NCBI RefSeq assembly: GCF_027451485.1 | Contig: NZ_DAIDJE010000132.1 | Span: forward strand, 1 to 64,000 | Source: Bradyrhizobium sp. | GTDB taxonomy: Bacteria; Pseudomonadota; Alphaproteobacteria; Rhizobiales; Xanthobacteraceae | Direction of reading: 5' to 3' | DNA: 64,000 bases | Shown: positions 23,593 through 31,749 of the stretch, in pieces | Numbering within the stretch: the first letter of the stretch is position 1 | Layout: the number at the start of each line of letters is the position of its first letter | Made by a program: the position numbers and the translations under genes | Notes under the pieces: model-generated | Database searches by the model: none | What the model saw: only the letters and a program-made list of their open reading frames with translations | What the model was told of the DNA's origin: nothing

Positions 23593-24840
23593 TCAGCTCT
23601 TGAAAGTACAGCCGATCTCCGCCTGGCTTCCATAGGCCGTATCGAGGGCGGCAGCGTCCTTCGGATATTCGCTCTTGATGTCGAAATAATCGTACTTGTC
23701 GGTGATCTTCTGCTTCACTTGCGCGACCAGCAGCGGCTGGACGAGCTGATGGTCGAAGTTGCGGAAGAAGATCGGCATATCCTTGTAGCCCTCGAACTTG
23801 TGCTCTTCGAGAAAGCCGATCAACTTGGCGGTATCGGTCGACTTCGTCTCCTTGATCGCGGTCAGGATCGACGTCATGCCGAACCAGTCCTGCCATCCCT
23901 CGGATTCCGGCGGCTGGTTGTACTTCTTCCTGAAAGCCTCCACGAAATCGGTGCTGCGCTTGGTCATATGCGCGCCGGTGTAGTTCCAGATCTTCGGATA
24001 GGTACCGAACGCCGCATCCGGACCCGCGGCCCAAAGATCGGTGTCGTTCACGATGGGAGATGACAGCGCCACCTGATTGGTGAGCCCGATTTCCTTCATC
24101 TGCTTTAAGAAGTTGGTGAGATCGGTGCCGCCCAGACCCACGTAAACGACGTCCGGCTTGGCCTGGCGCACCTTGAGCAGGTACGAACTGAAGTCGGTCG
24201 TTCCGAGAGGCGCCTGATCGTAACCGACAACGTTGCCGCCGTCCTTGACCAAGACCTCCTTCATTTGGTTGTAGGCGTCGATGCCCCAGGCATAGGACGC
24301 CACGACGAAGTACCATTTCTTGCCGCGCTCCTTGAGCAAAGGATAGACGGCGTTGACCGTGACCTTGTTCGGCAGGTCGACGCGGAATGTGTACTTGCTG
24401 CAATTCTTGCCGGTGATTTCGGTTGCATTCGGACCGGTGGCCATGAGCAACTTCTGCGCCCGTTCCGCGACCGGCATGATTGCGAGCACGTCGCCGCTGG
24501 AGACGCCGCCTTGGACCGCGACCACCTTCTCTTCGTCCAGAAGCTTGTGCATGTTTTGCTGCGTCGCCTGCGGCGTGGATTCGTCGAGCCACACCAGCTC
24601 GATCGGACGGTCGAGCACATGGCCGCCGAAATCATCGATCGCGATCTGTGCGCCGTGCTGGCCTATTTCACCCTGCACGGCATAGGAGCCGGCCTTCGGC
24701 AGCAGCAGCCCGATTTTGACAGATTCCGCGGCGCGCGCGGTGATCACAAATGGGTTCGCAAGCTGCACGGCGCCGACCGCCGCGCCCGCCAAGAGGGTGC
24801 GGCGGCTAATGCCGGATCCGCTGGTGATTTTCTTCTTCAT
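23593..24840 (-). CDS. Periplasmic substrate-binding protein of the Liv-type transporter
   Basis: 415 aa. The N-terminus has a Tat-type signal (SRRTLLAGAAVGAVQLA, cleavage after ARA). The mature part is a type I periplasmic binding fold (VKIGLLLPKAGSYAVQGEIGQHGAQIAIDDFGG, VDLPNKVTVNAVYPLL, DFSSYLLKVRQAKPDVVYVGLGGTDLTNF). Such proteins bind branched-chain amino acids, amides, urea or aromatic acids. First gene of the transporter operon; the promoter faces that of the GH88 gene across a region with a LacI-type operator. Confidence 0.88.
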   Translation of the reverse strand: MKKKITSGSGISRRTLLAGAAVGAVQLANPFVITARAAESVKIGLLLPKAGSYAVQGEIGQHGAQIAIDDFGGHVLDRPIELVWLDESTPQATQQNMHKLLDEEKVVAVQGGVSSGDVLAIMPVAERAQKLLMATGPNATEITGKNCSKYTFRVDLPNKVTVNAVYPLLKERGKKWYFVVASYAWGIDAYNQMKEVLVKDGGNVVGYDQAPLGTTDFSSYLLKVRQAKPDVVYVGLGGTDLTNFLKQMKEIGLTNQVALSSPIVNDTDLWAAGPDAAFGTYPKIWNYTGAHMTKRSTDFVEAFRKKYNQPPESEGWQDWFGMTSILTAIKETKSTDTAKLIGFLEEHKFEGYKDMPIFFRNFDHQLVQPLLVAQVKQKITDKYDYFDIKSEYPKDAAALDTAYGSQAEIGCTFKS

Positions 24841-24951
24841 AGTTCCTCCCGTTTTTCGATTGGATCACCTTGGTGGTGCCCTTTGCCGTTGATGCTGAAC
24901 CGAAGATACGCGCTTCGGAGGCGGTCCGCATACACATTTGTCCCAACATTC

Positions 24952-24965
24952 TGAAATCGTTTACA
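24952..24965. promoter_or_regulatory. LacI-type operator between the Liv operon and the GH88 gene
   Basis: TGAAATCGTTTACA fits the pattern TGAAAnCGnTTnCA with a central CG, typical of LacI/GalR-family sites. A matching site (TGAAAACGATTTCA) lies upstream of the CoA-transferase gene at 27470. The shared regulator is presumably the LacI-family gene at 26230-27324. Its place between two divergent starts would allow control of both. Confidence 0.6.
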
Positions 24966-25007
24966 ACCAAATTGCTTTCTGCGATAGGCACTATCCTGAG
25001 CCGGATC

Positions 25008-26243
25008 ATGGGGGGCATTTTCGGGCCGGTGCAGCCCACGTCGGAGGATAAGGCATTGACCGAGAGGCTGTTTTTGGAAGCGCTGGACCTCAGCGCGGCA
25101 AAACTTCTCGAAGATGAGAAGACGCTTGGCGTCAGCTTCCCATACGTCACCCTTGCCTCGGGTGCGTGGGATACCATGCCGGCATCGCTATCGGCGGGCT
25201 ATCAGGGCGCGAATTGGAGCCACGGCAACTGGTTCTGCGGCTTTTGGATCGGACTTTTGACCGCGGCCTATTTGCGGACCCGGGACGAAAAATATCTCAA
25301 CCTCGCGCGGGAACGAATGTTGCTCGTCGCGCCGCGCGCCAACGACGGCAATACGCACGACATAGGCTTCATCTTTTATCCCAGCGCGATCGCTCTCTTT
25401 CATGTGACCGGCGAGGAGCAATATGCCTCGCTGGCGGCGCGGGCGGCGGACCGGCTGAGGCGACGGCTGATCCTGACGCCGCGCGGCAGCTATATTTCCG
25501 CGTGGGGGCCTCTCAATGATGTGCGCGGCCGCCGCTCGTCCGCGATCGACACGATGGCAAACCTGCCGTTGCTTTATTGGGCGGCACAATATGAGGATGA
25601 TGCCAGCTTCACCCTCGCGGGCGAGGCGCATGCAATAATGACGCGCGGATCCTTTATCCGCCCCGACCATTCGACCTATCATGCGGTCGAGTATGACATT
25701 GCCACCGGTGTGTGTGCACGCGGGTTTACCTTCCAGGGCTATGCGGACTCGTCATGCTGGCCGCGAGGGCAGGCGTGGGCGATCTACGGCTATACCCGGA
25801 CCGCCGAAGCAACGGGCAAGCGCTGTTATCTTGACCTTGCCGAGCAGCTCTCCGAGTATTTCCTCAAGCGGACCGGCTCTTCGCTGGTGCCGCCATGGGA
25901 TTTCGACGATCCGTTGGTCCCCAACACCTTGATCGACACCTCCGCCTCGGCGATCGTGGCATCAGCATTCGCCGACATGGCGGCGCTGCACCCTGATCGG
26001 AAGAAAGGCGAGGTCTGGGCGCAGCGTTCCCGCGACATCCTGACCATTCTCTGTGAGCGGCATCTGGCACGGGACGATGCGCATCGGGGTTTGCTGCGGC
26101 ACGGCTGCTATTCGAAGCCCCACAATCAGGGCATCGACAGCGCGGTGATGTTCGGCGACTTTTTCTTTGTTGAGGCGCTGTGCAGCATGGTGATGCCTGG
26201 CGAGTTGCGGACCGCACCGAAGCGCCTGTCTAGCGATTCCTGA
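25008..26243 (+). CDS. Glycoside hydrolase family 88 (unsaturated glucuronyl/galacturonyl hydrolase-like)
   Basis: 411 aa from ATG 25008, the only ATG near the start; a TTG at 24870 would add 46 unlikely residues that overlap the operator. It is an (alpha/alpha)6 barrel: NWSHGNWFCGFWIG, NDGNTHDIGFIFYPS with the Asp of the family's (T)HD(I/L)GF motif, SSAIDTMANLPLLYWAA with the second catalytic Asp, and CWPRGQAWAIYGYT. Family members hydrolyse unsaturated uronyl oligosaccharides produced by polysaccharide lyases. No signal peptide, so the enzyme is cytoplasmic and acts on imported products. It overlaps the convergent lacI by 14 bp. Confidence 0.85.
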   Translation: MGGIFGPVQPTSEDKALTERLFLEALDLSAAKLLEDEKTLGVSFPYVTLASGAWDTMPASLSAGYQGANWSHGNWFCGFWIGLLTAAYLRTRDEKYLNLARERMLLVAPRANDGNTHDIGFIFYPSAIALFHVTGEEQYASLAARAADRLRRRLILTPRGSYISAWGPLNDVRGRRSSAIDTMANLPLLYWAAQYEDDASFTLAGEAHAIMTRGSFIRPDHSTYHAVEYDIATGVCARGFTFQGYADSSCWPRGQAWAIYGYTRTAEATGKRCYLDLAEQLSEYFLKRTGSSLVPPWDFDDPLVPNTLIDTSASAIVASAFADMAALHPDRKKGEVWAQRSRDILTILCERHLARDDAHRGLLRHGCYSKPHNQGIDSAVMFGDFFFVEALCSMVMPGELRTAPKRLSSDS

Positions 26244-27324
26244 GAGCGTTCGTCTTGGCGCTCTTGCGGGCGAGCGATGGCGGTGCCGGCGCGGTCGAGC
26301 CGCGCATGATGATCCGGTACGGCAGCTGAATATTTTTCGGCACCGAAAGGCCGGAAATGGCGTTGATGAGATAGTCGGCCGCGCCGCGTCCGATTTCACC
26401 GGCAGGCACGCCGACGGTCGTCAATGGCGGATCGACCTGGGAGGCAATCTCGATATCATCGAAGCCTGTGATCGACAGATGTTGCGGCACTTTGAAGCCC
26501 AGCTTGCGGGCTTCGGCCGCCGCGCCGATCGCCAGCGTGTCGGTCGTACAGATCACAGCCGTGATCTCCGGGTGATCGGTAATGAGCTGGCGAAAGGCGC
26601 TGCGGCCTTGCGCCAGCGAATGATCAGCCTTGATGATTTGGGTCGGCTTCAGTTCGATCCCGGCCTGCATCAGTGCCTTTTGCACGCCGGTGAGTCGGGA
26701 CCGCGAACGGTCGTTGGATGGCGGCACATTGGCGATGATGCCGAAGGACAAATGACCGATGTCCAGCAGATAGCGAGTCAGTTCGCGGGTTGCCGCTTCG
26801 TTGTCGATGCCAATCGCAGGCATGCCGTTCGATGCTTTCGAGACATAGGTGGTGATGACGGGAACGCCCGCCTGCCGGATCAGTTCGCGGAGCTCTGGAC
26901 TGTGCGACCCGCCGACCAGCGCCGCGCCGTCGATGCCGCGCTCGAGAAGGCTTCGCATTTCCTGCAACTCGCGCTGCTGGTCATATTGAGCGTTTCCGAT
27001 GAGGAGCGTGTAACCCGCTTCGCTCAGGCGGTTTTGCAACGCTTCGATGCCGTCGGCGAAAATGCTGAGCCCGAGCGTCGGGACGACCGCGCCGATCGTG
27101 CGCATCCGTCCGGACTTCAGCGCGCGCCCCGCACTGTCGCGCGTATAGGACAACTTGGCGATGGCGCGAGCCACCTTGTCCCGGAGTTCGGGCCGAACGA
27201 CGGCCGGGTGATTGAGGACGCGCGACACGGTGGCGGAGGACACGCCGGCCTCGCGCGCGACATCCTCTATCTTTGCGCGCCCCGTGGGACGGCTCCAAGT
27301 CGTCGATGAGGATTTGGGCGCCAT
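26230..27324 (-). CDS. LacI/GalR-family transcriptional regulator
   Basis: 364 aa from ATG 27324. Helix-turn-helix plus hinge at the N-terminus (IEDVAREAGVSSATVSRVLNHPAVV, then a helix with SAGRALKSGR), followed by a periplasmic-binding-like sensor domain (TIGAVVPTLGLSIFADGIEALQNRL, VICTTDTLAIGAAAEARKLG, GFDDIEIASQVDPPLTTV). It probably represses the Liv operon/GH88 promoters and the CoA-transferase promoter through the two 14-bp sites at 24952 and 27470. The effector is unknown; a uronic-acid derivative would fit GH88. Confidence 0.88.
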   Translation of the reverse strand: MAPKSSSTTWSRPTGRAKIEDVAREAGVSSATVSRVLNHPAVVRPELRDKVARAIAKLSYTRDSAGRALKSGRMRTIGAVVPTLGLSIFADGIEALQNRLSEAGYTLLIGNAQYDQQRELQEMRSLLERGIDGAALVGGSHSPELRELIRQAGVPVITTYVSKASNGMPAIGIDNEAATRELTRYLLDIGHLSFGIIANVPPSNDRSRSRLTGVQKALMQAGIELKPTQIIKADHSLAQGRSAFRQLITDHPEITAVICTTDTLAIGAAAEARKLGFKVPQHLSITGFDDIEIASQVDPPLTTVGVPAGEIGRGAADYLINAISGLSVPKNIQLPYRIIMRGSTAPAPPSLARKSAKTNALRNR

Positions 27325-27469
27325 GGCTGCTCGATTCGCATCCCGAGCAGTCAGGACTCTCGGATGCACGACAGGTCAGAGAACCCGGCGAACTTGGTTC
27401 ATTCTCCGCTCCTTGTACAGGTCCAGTGTCGCTGGCCGCTTGACAGCGGAGGCGGACTGCGTAGAAGTC

Positions 27470-27483
27470 TGAAAACGATTTCA
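27470..27483. promoter_or_regulatory. LacI-type operator upstream of the CoA-transferase gene
   Basis: TGAAAACGATTTCA is palindromic at 12 of 14 positions with a central CG. It lies between lacI (146 bp from its start) and the CaiB-type gene (57 bp from its preferred start), so it could serve autoregulation and control of the following catabolic genes. Confidence 0.6.
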
Positions 27484-27539
27484 AGGAAGTGATAGCCGCG
27501 GCCGGTCCGCTTTATCGGTCGGCGCGGCAGCGGTGCCGC

Positions 27540-28736
27540 ATGGTCGATCTTCTGAAGGGCATTCGCGTCCTCAGTTTCAATCATTTTCTGATGGGGCCGG
27601 TCGGCGTCCAGTTTCTGGCCGATCTGGGCGCCGACGTGATCGCCGTTGAGCCGCCCGACGGGGCCTTTCAGCGCAAATGGAGTGGCGCCAACAACAAGCG
27701 TGTCGATGGACAGAGCATGTTGTTTCTGGTCGGCAACCGCAACAAGCGCAGCCTTGTGCTCGACCTGAAAAAACCGGAAGCCCTCGAGATCGCACGCAAG
27801 CTGATCGCGACCGCGGATGTACTCACCGAGAATTTCCGGCCCGGCGTGCTCGACAAGCTGGGCCTCGGCTTTGCAGCGGCACGTGCGATCAAGCCTGACA
27901 TCATCTACGCCACTGCGTCGGGCTTCGGCGCTGATGGGCCCTACGTGAACCGGCCAGGACAGGATCTGTTGGTGCAGGCGTTGTCGGGACTCGCCGTGAT
28001 CACCGGCACTCGCAAGAGCGGTCCGCGCGCCATCGGCGTTTCTGCCGTCGATCATCACGGGGCTGCACTGTTTGCGGCCGGCATCCTTGCTGCGCTGGTC
28101 AAGCGGGCAAGAACCGGCGATGGCGGCCGGATCGACGTCAATCTGTTGTCGGCGGCACTCGATTTGCAACAGGAATCCTTGACCTGCTACATGAATGGAG
28201 AGCCGCCGGACGACACGCACCAACCGGAGCATGTCTCTGGCTGGTACTACAGTGCGCCGTATGGGATATACGCGACCCGCGACGGCCACGTCGCGATCTC
28301 GCTCGGATCGATCGAGGTGCTGGCTGAGGCGCTCGATCTTCCTCGCGAGCAGCGCTTTGCAGACAGCGAGGCATTTTCGCGACGTGACGAGATCACGGCG
28401 GCCATTGCGGCAAATGTTGCAAGTCGGACGACGGCGGAGTGTCTGGACAGATTCACCTCGCTGGGAATCTGGCATGCGCCGGTCAATGATTACTCGAAGC
28501 TCGCCGACGATCCGCAGATCAAGCACAACGGGAGCTTTCAGACCGTTCAGGGTGCCACCGGCGCGCCGATTACGCTGGTCAGCCATCCGATCCAGTATGA
28601 CGGCCAGGTGCCGGAGGTTCGGATGCCGCCGCAGAAGCTGGGCGCGCAATCTGAAGACGTTTTGACCGAACTTGGTTACGACCAGGATGCCATTCGCACG
28701 CTCTACGGCACTGGCGCGATCGGTTCTGCTCCGTGA
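27540..28736 (+). CDS. CaiB/BaiF-family (class III) CoA-transferase
   Basis: 398 aa from ATG 27540; an in-frame GTG at 27489 with a close AAGGAA is the alternative. The family hallmarks are GIRVLSFNHFLMGPVGVQFLADLGADVIAVEPP at the N-terminus, RNKRSLVLDLKKPEALEIARKL, LTENFRPGVLDKLGLG and the catalytic Asp in the NRPGQDLLVQALSG segment. It moves CoA between carboxylic acids, usually activating a substrate with succinyl- or acetyl-CoA as donor. Neighbours (MaoC hydratase, FAH enzyme, TRAP transporter) suggest a pathway for an organic acid taken up by the TRAP system. Confidence 0.88.
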   Translation: MVDLLKGIRVLSFNHFLMGPVGVQFLADLGADVIAVEPPDGAFQRKWSGANNKRVDGQSMLFLVGNRNKRSLVLDLKKPEALEIARKLIATADVLTENFRPGVLDKLGLGFAAARAIKPDIIYATASGFGADGPYVNRPGQDLLVQALSGLAVITGTRKSGPRAIGVSAVDHHGAALFAAGILAALVKRARTGDGGRIDVNLLSAALDLQQESLTCYMNGEPPDDTHQPEHVSGWYYSAPYGIYATRDGHVAISLGSIEVLAEALDLPREQRFADSEAFSRRDEITAAIAANVASRTTAECLDRFTSLGIWHAPVNDYSKLADDPQIKHNGSFQTVQGATGAPITLVSHPIQYDGQVPEVRMPPQKLGAQSEDVLTELGYDQDAIRTLYGTGAIGSAP

Positions 28737-28773
28737 TGTCCACCTCGCATTTCCATTGAGAAAGGATCATTCC

Positions 28774-29229
28774 ATGGCTGTCATGCACGCCAAGATCGGC
28801 GACACCGTTACCTTCTCGAAAACAGTCAGCGAGTCCGATGTCTACACCTTTGCCGGATTGACCGGCGATCTGTCGCAAAATCACGTCGATGAACAGTTCA
28901 TGAGTCATTCGATCTATGGACATCGCATTGCGCACGGTGCGCTTCTCGTCGGCTTCATGTCGAATACGTCGACCCGCATGATCGAGGACAGCTTGAAGAG
29001 AGGCATCGATTCGACTCCTGTGTCGTTGGGTTACGACGGGGTGCGCTTCCTCAAGCCGGTATTCTTCGGCGATACCATCACTGTCAGCTACGTCATCAGC
29101 GAGATCGACGAGCCGCGCCGGCGTACGCTCGCCAACATCGAGGTCAAAAACCAGCGTGGTGAGCTGGTCGCCGTCGCCAAGCACATCACGAAGTGGACTG
29201 AGAACCTGACCGTTCGGCCGGCGGCCTGA
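28774..29229 (+). CDS. MaoC-family enoyl-CoA hydratase-like dehydratase
   Basis: 151 aa from ATG 28774 after GAAAGGA. Single hot-dog domain with the hydratase-2 motif: FAGLTGDLSQNHVDEQF carries the catalytic Asp/His pair, followed by IAHGALLVGFMS and PVSLGYDGVRFLKPVFFGDTI. It would hydrate an enoyl-CoA or dehydrate a 3-hydroxyacyl-CoA. It follows the CoA-transferase gene by 37 bp, so the CoA-ester made there is the likely substrate. Confidence 0.88.
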   Translation: MAVMHAKIGDTVTFSKTVSESDVYTFAGLTGDLSQNHVDEQFMSHSIYGHRIAHGALLVGFMSNTSTRMIEDSLKRGIDSTPVSLGYDGVRFLKPVFFGDTITVSYVISEIDEPRRRTLANIEVKNQRGELVAVAKHITKWTENLTVRPAA

Positions 29230-29340
29230 TATCGCCGATCTGAGGTGTCGGCTGTTTGTCCTGGACCAGGATTCTTTGTTGGCGCGCAGCCTTCCTGAAT
29301 CAACTGAGACAGATTATTGCGGCATAATGCGTCGTAAAAG

Positions 29341-30531
29341 ATGAAACGGGAGAAGCGTGTGATATCGCTCAATGCTGCATCGATCCTGCCGGATGACGGT
29401 ACCGCAGGGACCCTGGTCGGTCGGGTCTGGTTGCCTTCCGCGGCGGGCCCCTCCGTTGTGGCCGTCCGCAATGACGGCGTCTATGACGTCACCGCAGACT
29501 TTCCGACCATAAGCACGTTGGCGGAGAAAGCCGATCCGGCAGCATCGCTTCGCAACGCGAAGGGGACGTTGATCGGCGAACTTGATGAATTGGCACGCAA
29601 TACGCCGCCCGATGGCCGCGATCCGGGCAAGCCCTGGCTTCTCGCTCCCGTCGATCTGCAAGTCCTCAAGGCCGCCGGGGTCACTTTCGCCGTCTCGATG
29701 CTGGAGCGCGTGATCGAGGAGAAGGCGCGGGGCAACCCGGCTGCTGCGGCCGCCATTCGTGCTGAGGTCGTCCGACTGGTCGGCGATGACCTGTCGAAAC
29801 TAAAGCCAGGCTCCGAACAGGCGATGCATCTAAAGGAGGTGCTGATCGCGCAGCAGGCCTGGAGCCAATATCTGGAAGTCGGCATCGGTCCGGATGCCGA
29901 GGTCTTCACCAAGGCGCCGGTCATGTCGTCCGTCGGGGCCGGCATGGATGCCGGACTTCACCCGAAGTCCACCTGGAATAACCCGGAGCCGGAGGTCGTG
30001 CTCGTAGTGTCGAGCCGCGGCAAGATCGTCGGTGCGACGCTTGGAAACGACGTCAATCTGCGCGACTTCGAAGGCCGCTCGGCGCTGCTGCTCTCGAAAG
30101 CCAAGGATAACAACGCCTCCTGCGCAATTGGGCCATTGCTTCGTCTGTTCGACCGCACTTTCACTCTCGACGATGTGCGCAAGATGGACCTGAACATGAC
30201 GGTCCAGGGCGAAGACGGATTTGTCCTCGAAGGCCATTCATCGATCAGGAAGATCAGCCGCGATCCGGAAGATCTTGTGGCGCAGACGATCGGGCCCATT
30301 CATCAATACCCGGATGGTTTTGCGTTATTCCTCGGCACGATGTTCGCGCCGGTGAAAGACCGCGACGTTGCGGGGCAGGGCTTCACCCACAAGCCTAATG
30401 ATGTCGTTATCATTGAATCGCCCAAGCTCGGAAAGCTGATCAACCGCATGCGCCCGAGCGACGAATGCGAGCCTTGGAACTTTGGGCTGACCGCGTTGAT
30501 GAGAAACCTGGCCGCGCGGAAATATCTTTGA
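29341..30531 (+). CDS. Fumarylacetoacetate-hydrolase-family protein
   Basis: 396 aa. An extended N-terminal domain (GRVWLPSAAGPSVVAVRNDGVYDVT) precedes the FAH core, with metal-site candidates in NPEPEVVLVVSSRG and LGNDVNLRDFEGRSALLLSKAKDNNASCAIGP. FAH members cleave C-C bonds in acylpyruvates or dehydrate/decarboxylate 2-keto-3-deoxy acids. The longer architecture is like the sugar-acid dehydratases (2-keto-3-deoxy-arabonate type) rather than the short acylpyruvase. Start ATG 29341 is preceded by only a weak Shine-Dalgarno. Same direction as the CaiB and MaoC genes. Confidence 0.82.
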   Translation: MKREKRVISLNAASILPDDGTAGTLVGRVWLPSAAGPSVVAVRNDGVYDVTADFPTISTLAEKADPAASLRNAKGTLIGELDELARNTPPDGRDPGKPWLLAPVDLQVLKAAGVTFAVSMLERVIEEKARGNPAAAAAIRAEVVRLVGDDLSKLKPGSEQAMHLKEVLIAQQAWSQYLEVGIGPDAEVFTKAPVMSSVGAGMDAGLHPKSTWNNPEPEVVLVVSSRGKIVGATLGNDVNLRDFEGRSALLLSKAKDNNASCAIGPLLRLFDRTFTLDDVRKMDLNMTVQGEDGFVLEGHSSIRKISRDPEDLVAQTIGPIHQYPDGFALFLGTMFAPVKDRDVAGQGFTHKPNDVVIIESPKLGKLINRMRPSDECEPWNFGLTALMRNLAARKYL

Positions 30532-30715
30532 ACCGCGCCAACAGGCCGCGGCGATTAGGCAGAAAGTCAAAGGGAGCAGCAGTTGATTTTAGGGAAAATC
30601 CCCACTCTGAATGAGGATTAGGGCTGGTTTTTCCTGACTGCCTACGGGTAATACGAACTGGCCAAAATCAAAATAAGCGTCGCGCTTTCGCGGCGATCCC
30701 GGGGAGGAATGTTCG

Positions 30716-31726
30716 ATGATCAACCGACGCACGCTGCTGAAGGCCGGCACCTTTGGTGCGGGTCAAGCGATCGCACTACCCTATCTTGCGCGCGAGGGGT
30801 TTGCCCAGACGCCGGCCTACACGTTGAAGCTCACGATGGCCGACACCAGAGTGCATCCCCTCTACCAGGTGCTCGTCCGGTTTGCAGACAACGTGAAAAA
30901 GAAGACAAACGGAGCCATCGATATCCAGGTTTATGGCACGGGCGAACTCGGCAGCCAGCTCAATATCCTGACCGGGTTGCAGACCGGCATCATCGACTTG
31001 AGCGCGCACACGTCGGGGTTCATCGACACCCTTATTCCGCAGTTTCAGGTCATGGATCTGCCGTTCCTGTTTCCCGATCTCGCCAGCGCGGAGAAGGTTC
31101 TGGACGGGCCGACCGGCAAGCAGCTTGCGGACCTGATGCCCTCGAAAGGCATCTACGCACTGGGCTACGGCTATTGGGGCTGGCGGGTGACCTCGACGAT
31201 CGACCGCAAGGTTCCCGAGCCGAAGGACATGCAGGGACTCAAGATCCGCGTGCAGCCCGGCCCGATCTTCGCCGCGATGTATCGCGCCTTGGGCGCCAAT
31301 CCGATCGCGATCGACTTCAGTGAAATCTATCTCGCGCTGTCGCAGCACACGATCGAGGCAATCGAGACGCCGATCATTTCGCTGCCTGCCGCAAAGCACT
31401 ACGAGGTCGTCAAAGTCATCAATCTTACCAACCACGTCTACAATGCCGGCGTATTGATGGTCAGCAAACGCAAATTCGACTCGCTTCCGAAAAACTTGCA
31501 GGAGAACTTGCGCGAGGCGACGGCGGAACTGACGCCCGACTGGCGCAAGACGATGGTCGCCAAGACCGCCGAGACCAGCGACTTCCTCAAGCAGAAAGGT
31601 TTGAGCATTCTCGAGGTAGATCGAGATGCCTACAGGAAGCAGACGCACAGCGTTTATGATAGCTTCCGCAGCATCATCGGTGCAGACCTATTCGACTCGG
31701 TCCTCAAGCAGGTCGAAAAGGCCTGA
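30716..31726 (+). CDS. dctP: TRAP transporter substrate-binding protein (DctP family)
   Basis: 336 aa. Tat-like signal (NRRTLLKAGTFGAGQAIA, cleavage after FAQ). The DctP fold shows YGTGELGSQLNILTGLQTGIID, YGYWGWRVTSTIDRKV, GLKIRVQPGPIFAAMYRALGANP with the conserved substrate-binding Arg, and IDFSEIYLALSQHTIEAIETP. It captures an organic acid in the periplasm for the DctQM permease encoded 23 bp downstream. GGGGAGGA gives a strong ribosome site before ATG 30716. Confidence 0.9.
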   Translation: MINRRTLLKAGTFGAGQAIALPYLAREGFAQTPAYTLKLTMADTRVHPLYQVLVRFADNVKKKTNGAIDIQVYGTGELGSQLNILTGLQTGIIDLSAHTSGFIDTLIPQFQVMDLPFLFPDLASAEKVLDGPTGKQLADLMPSKGIYALGYGYWGWRVTSTIDRKVPEPKDMQGLKIRVQPGPIFAAMYRALGANPIAIDFSEIYLALSQHTIEAIETPIISLPAAKHYEVVKVINLTNHVYNAGVLMVSKRKFDSLPKNLQENLREATAELTPDWRKTMVAKTAETSDFLKQKGLSILEVDRDAYRKQTHSVYDSFRSIIGADLFDSVLKQVEKA

Positions 31727-31749
31727 GCGAGGGCCGGAGGGGCGATCCG

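Noticed and set aside
30582..30600. Weak inverted repeat (GATTTT/AAAATC) before the TRAP operon as an operator
   Set aside because: Arms of only six bases, no second copy and no adjacent regulator; too weak to claim.
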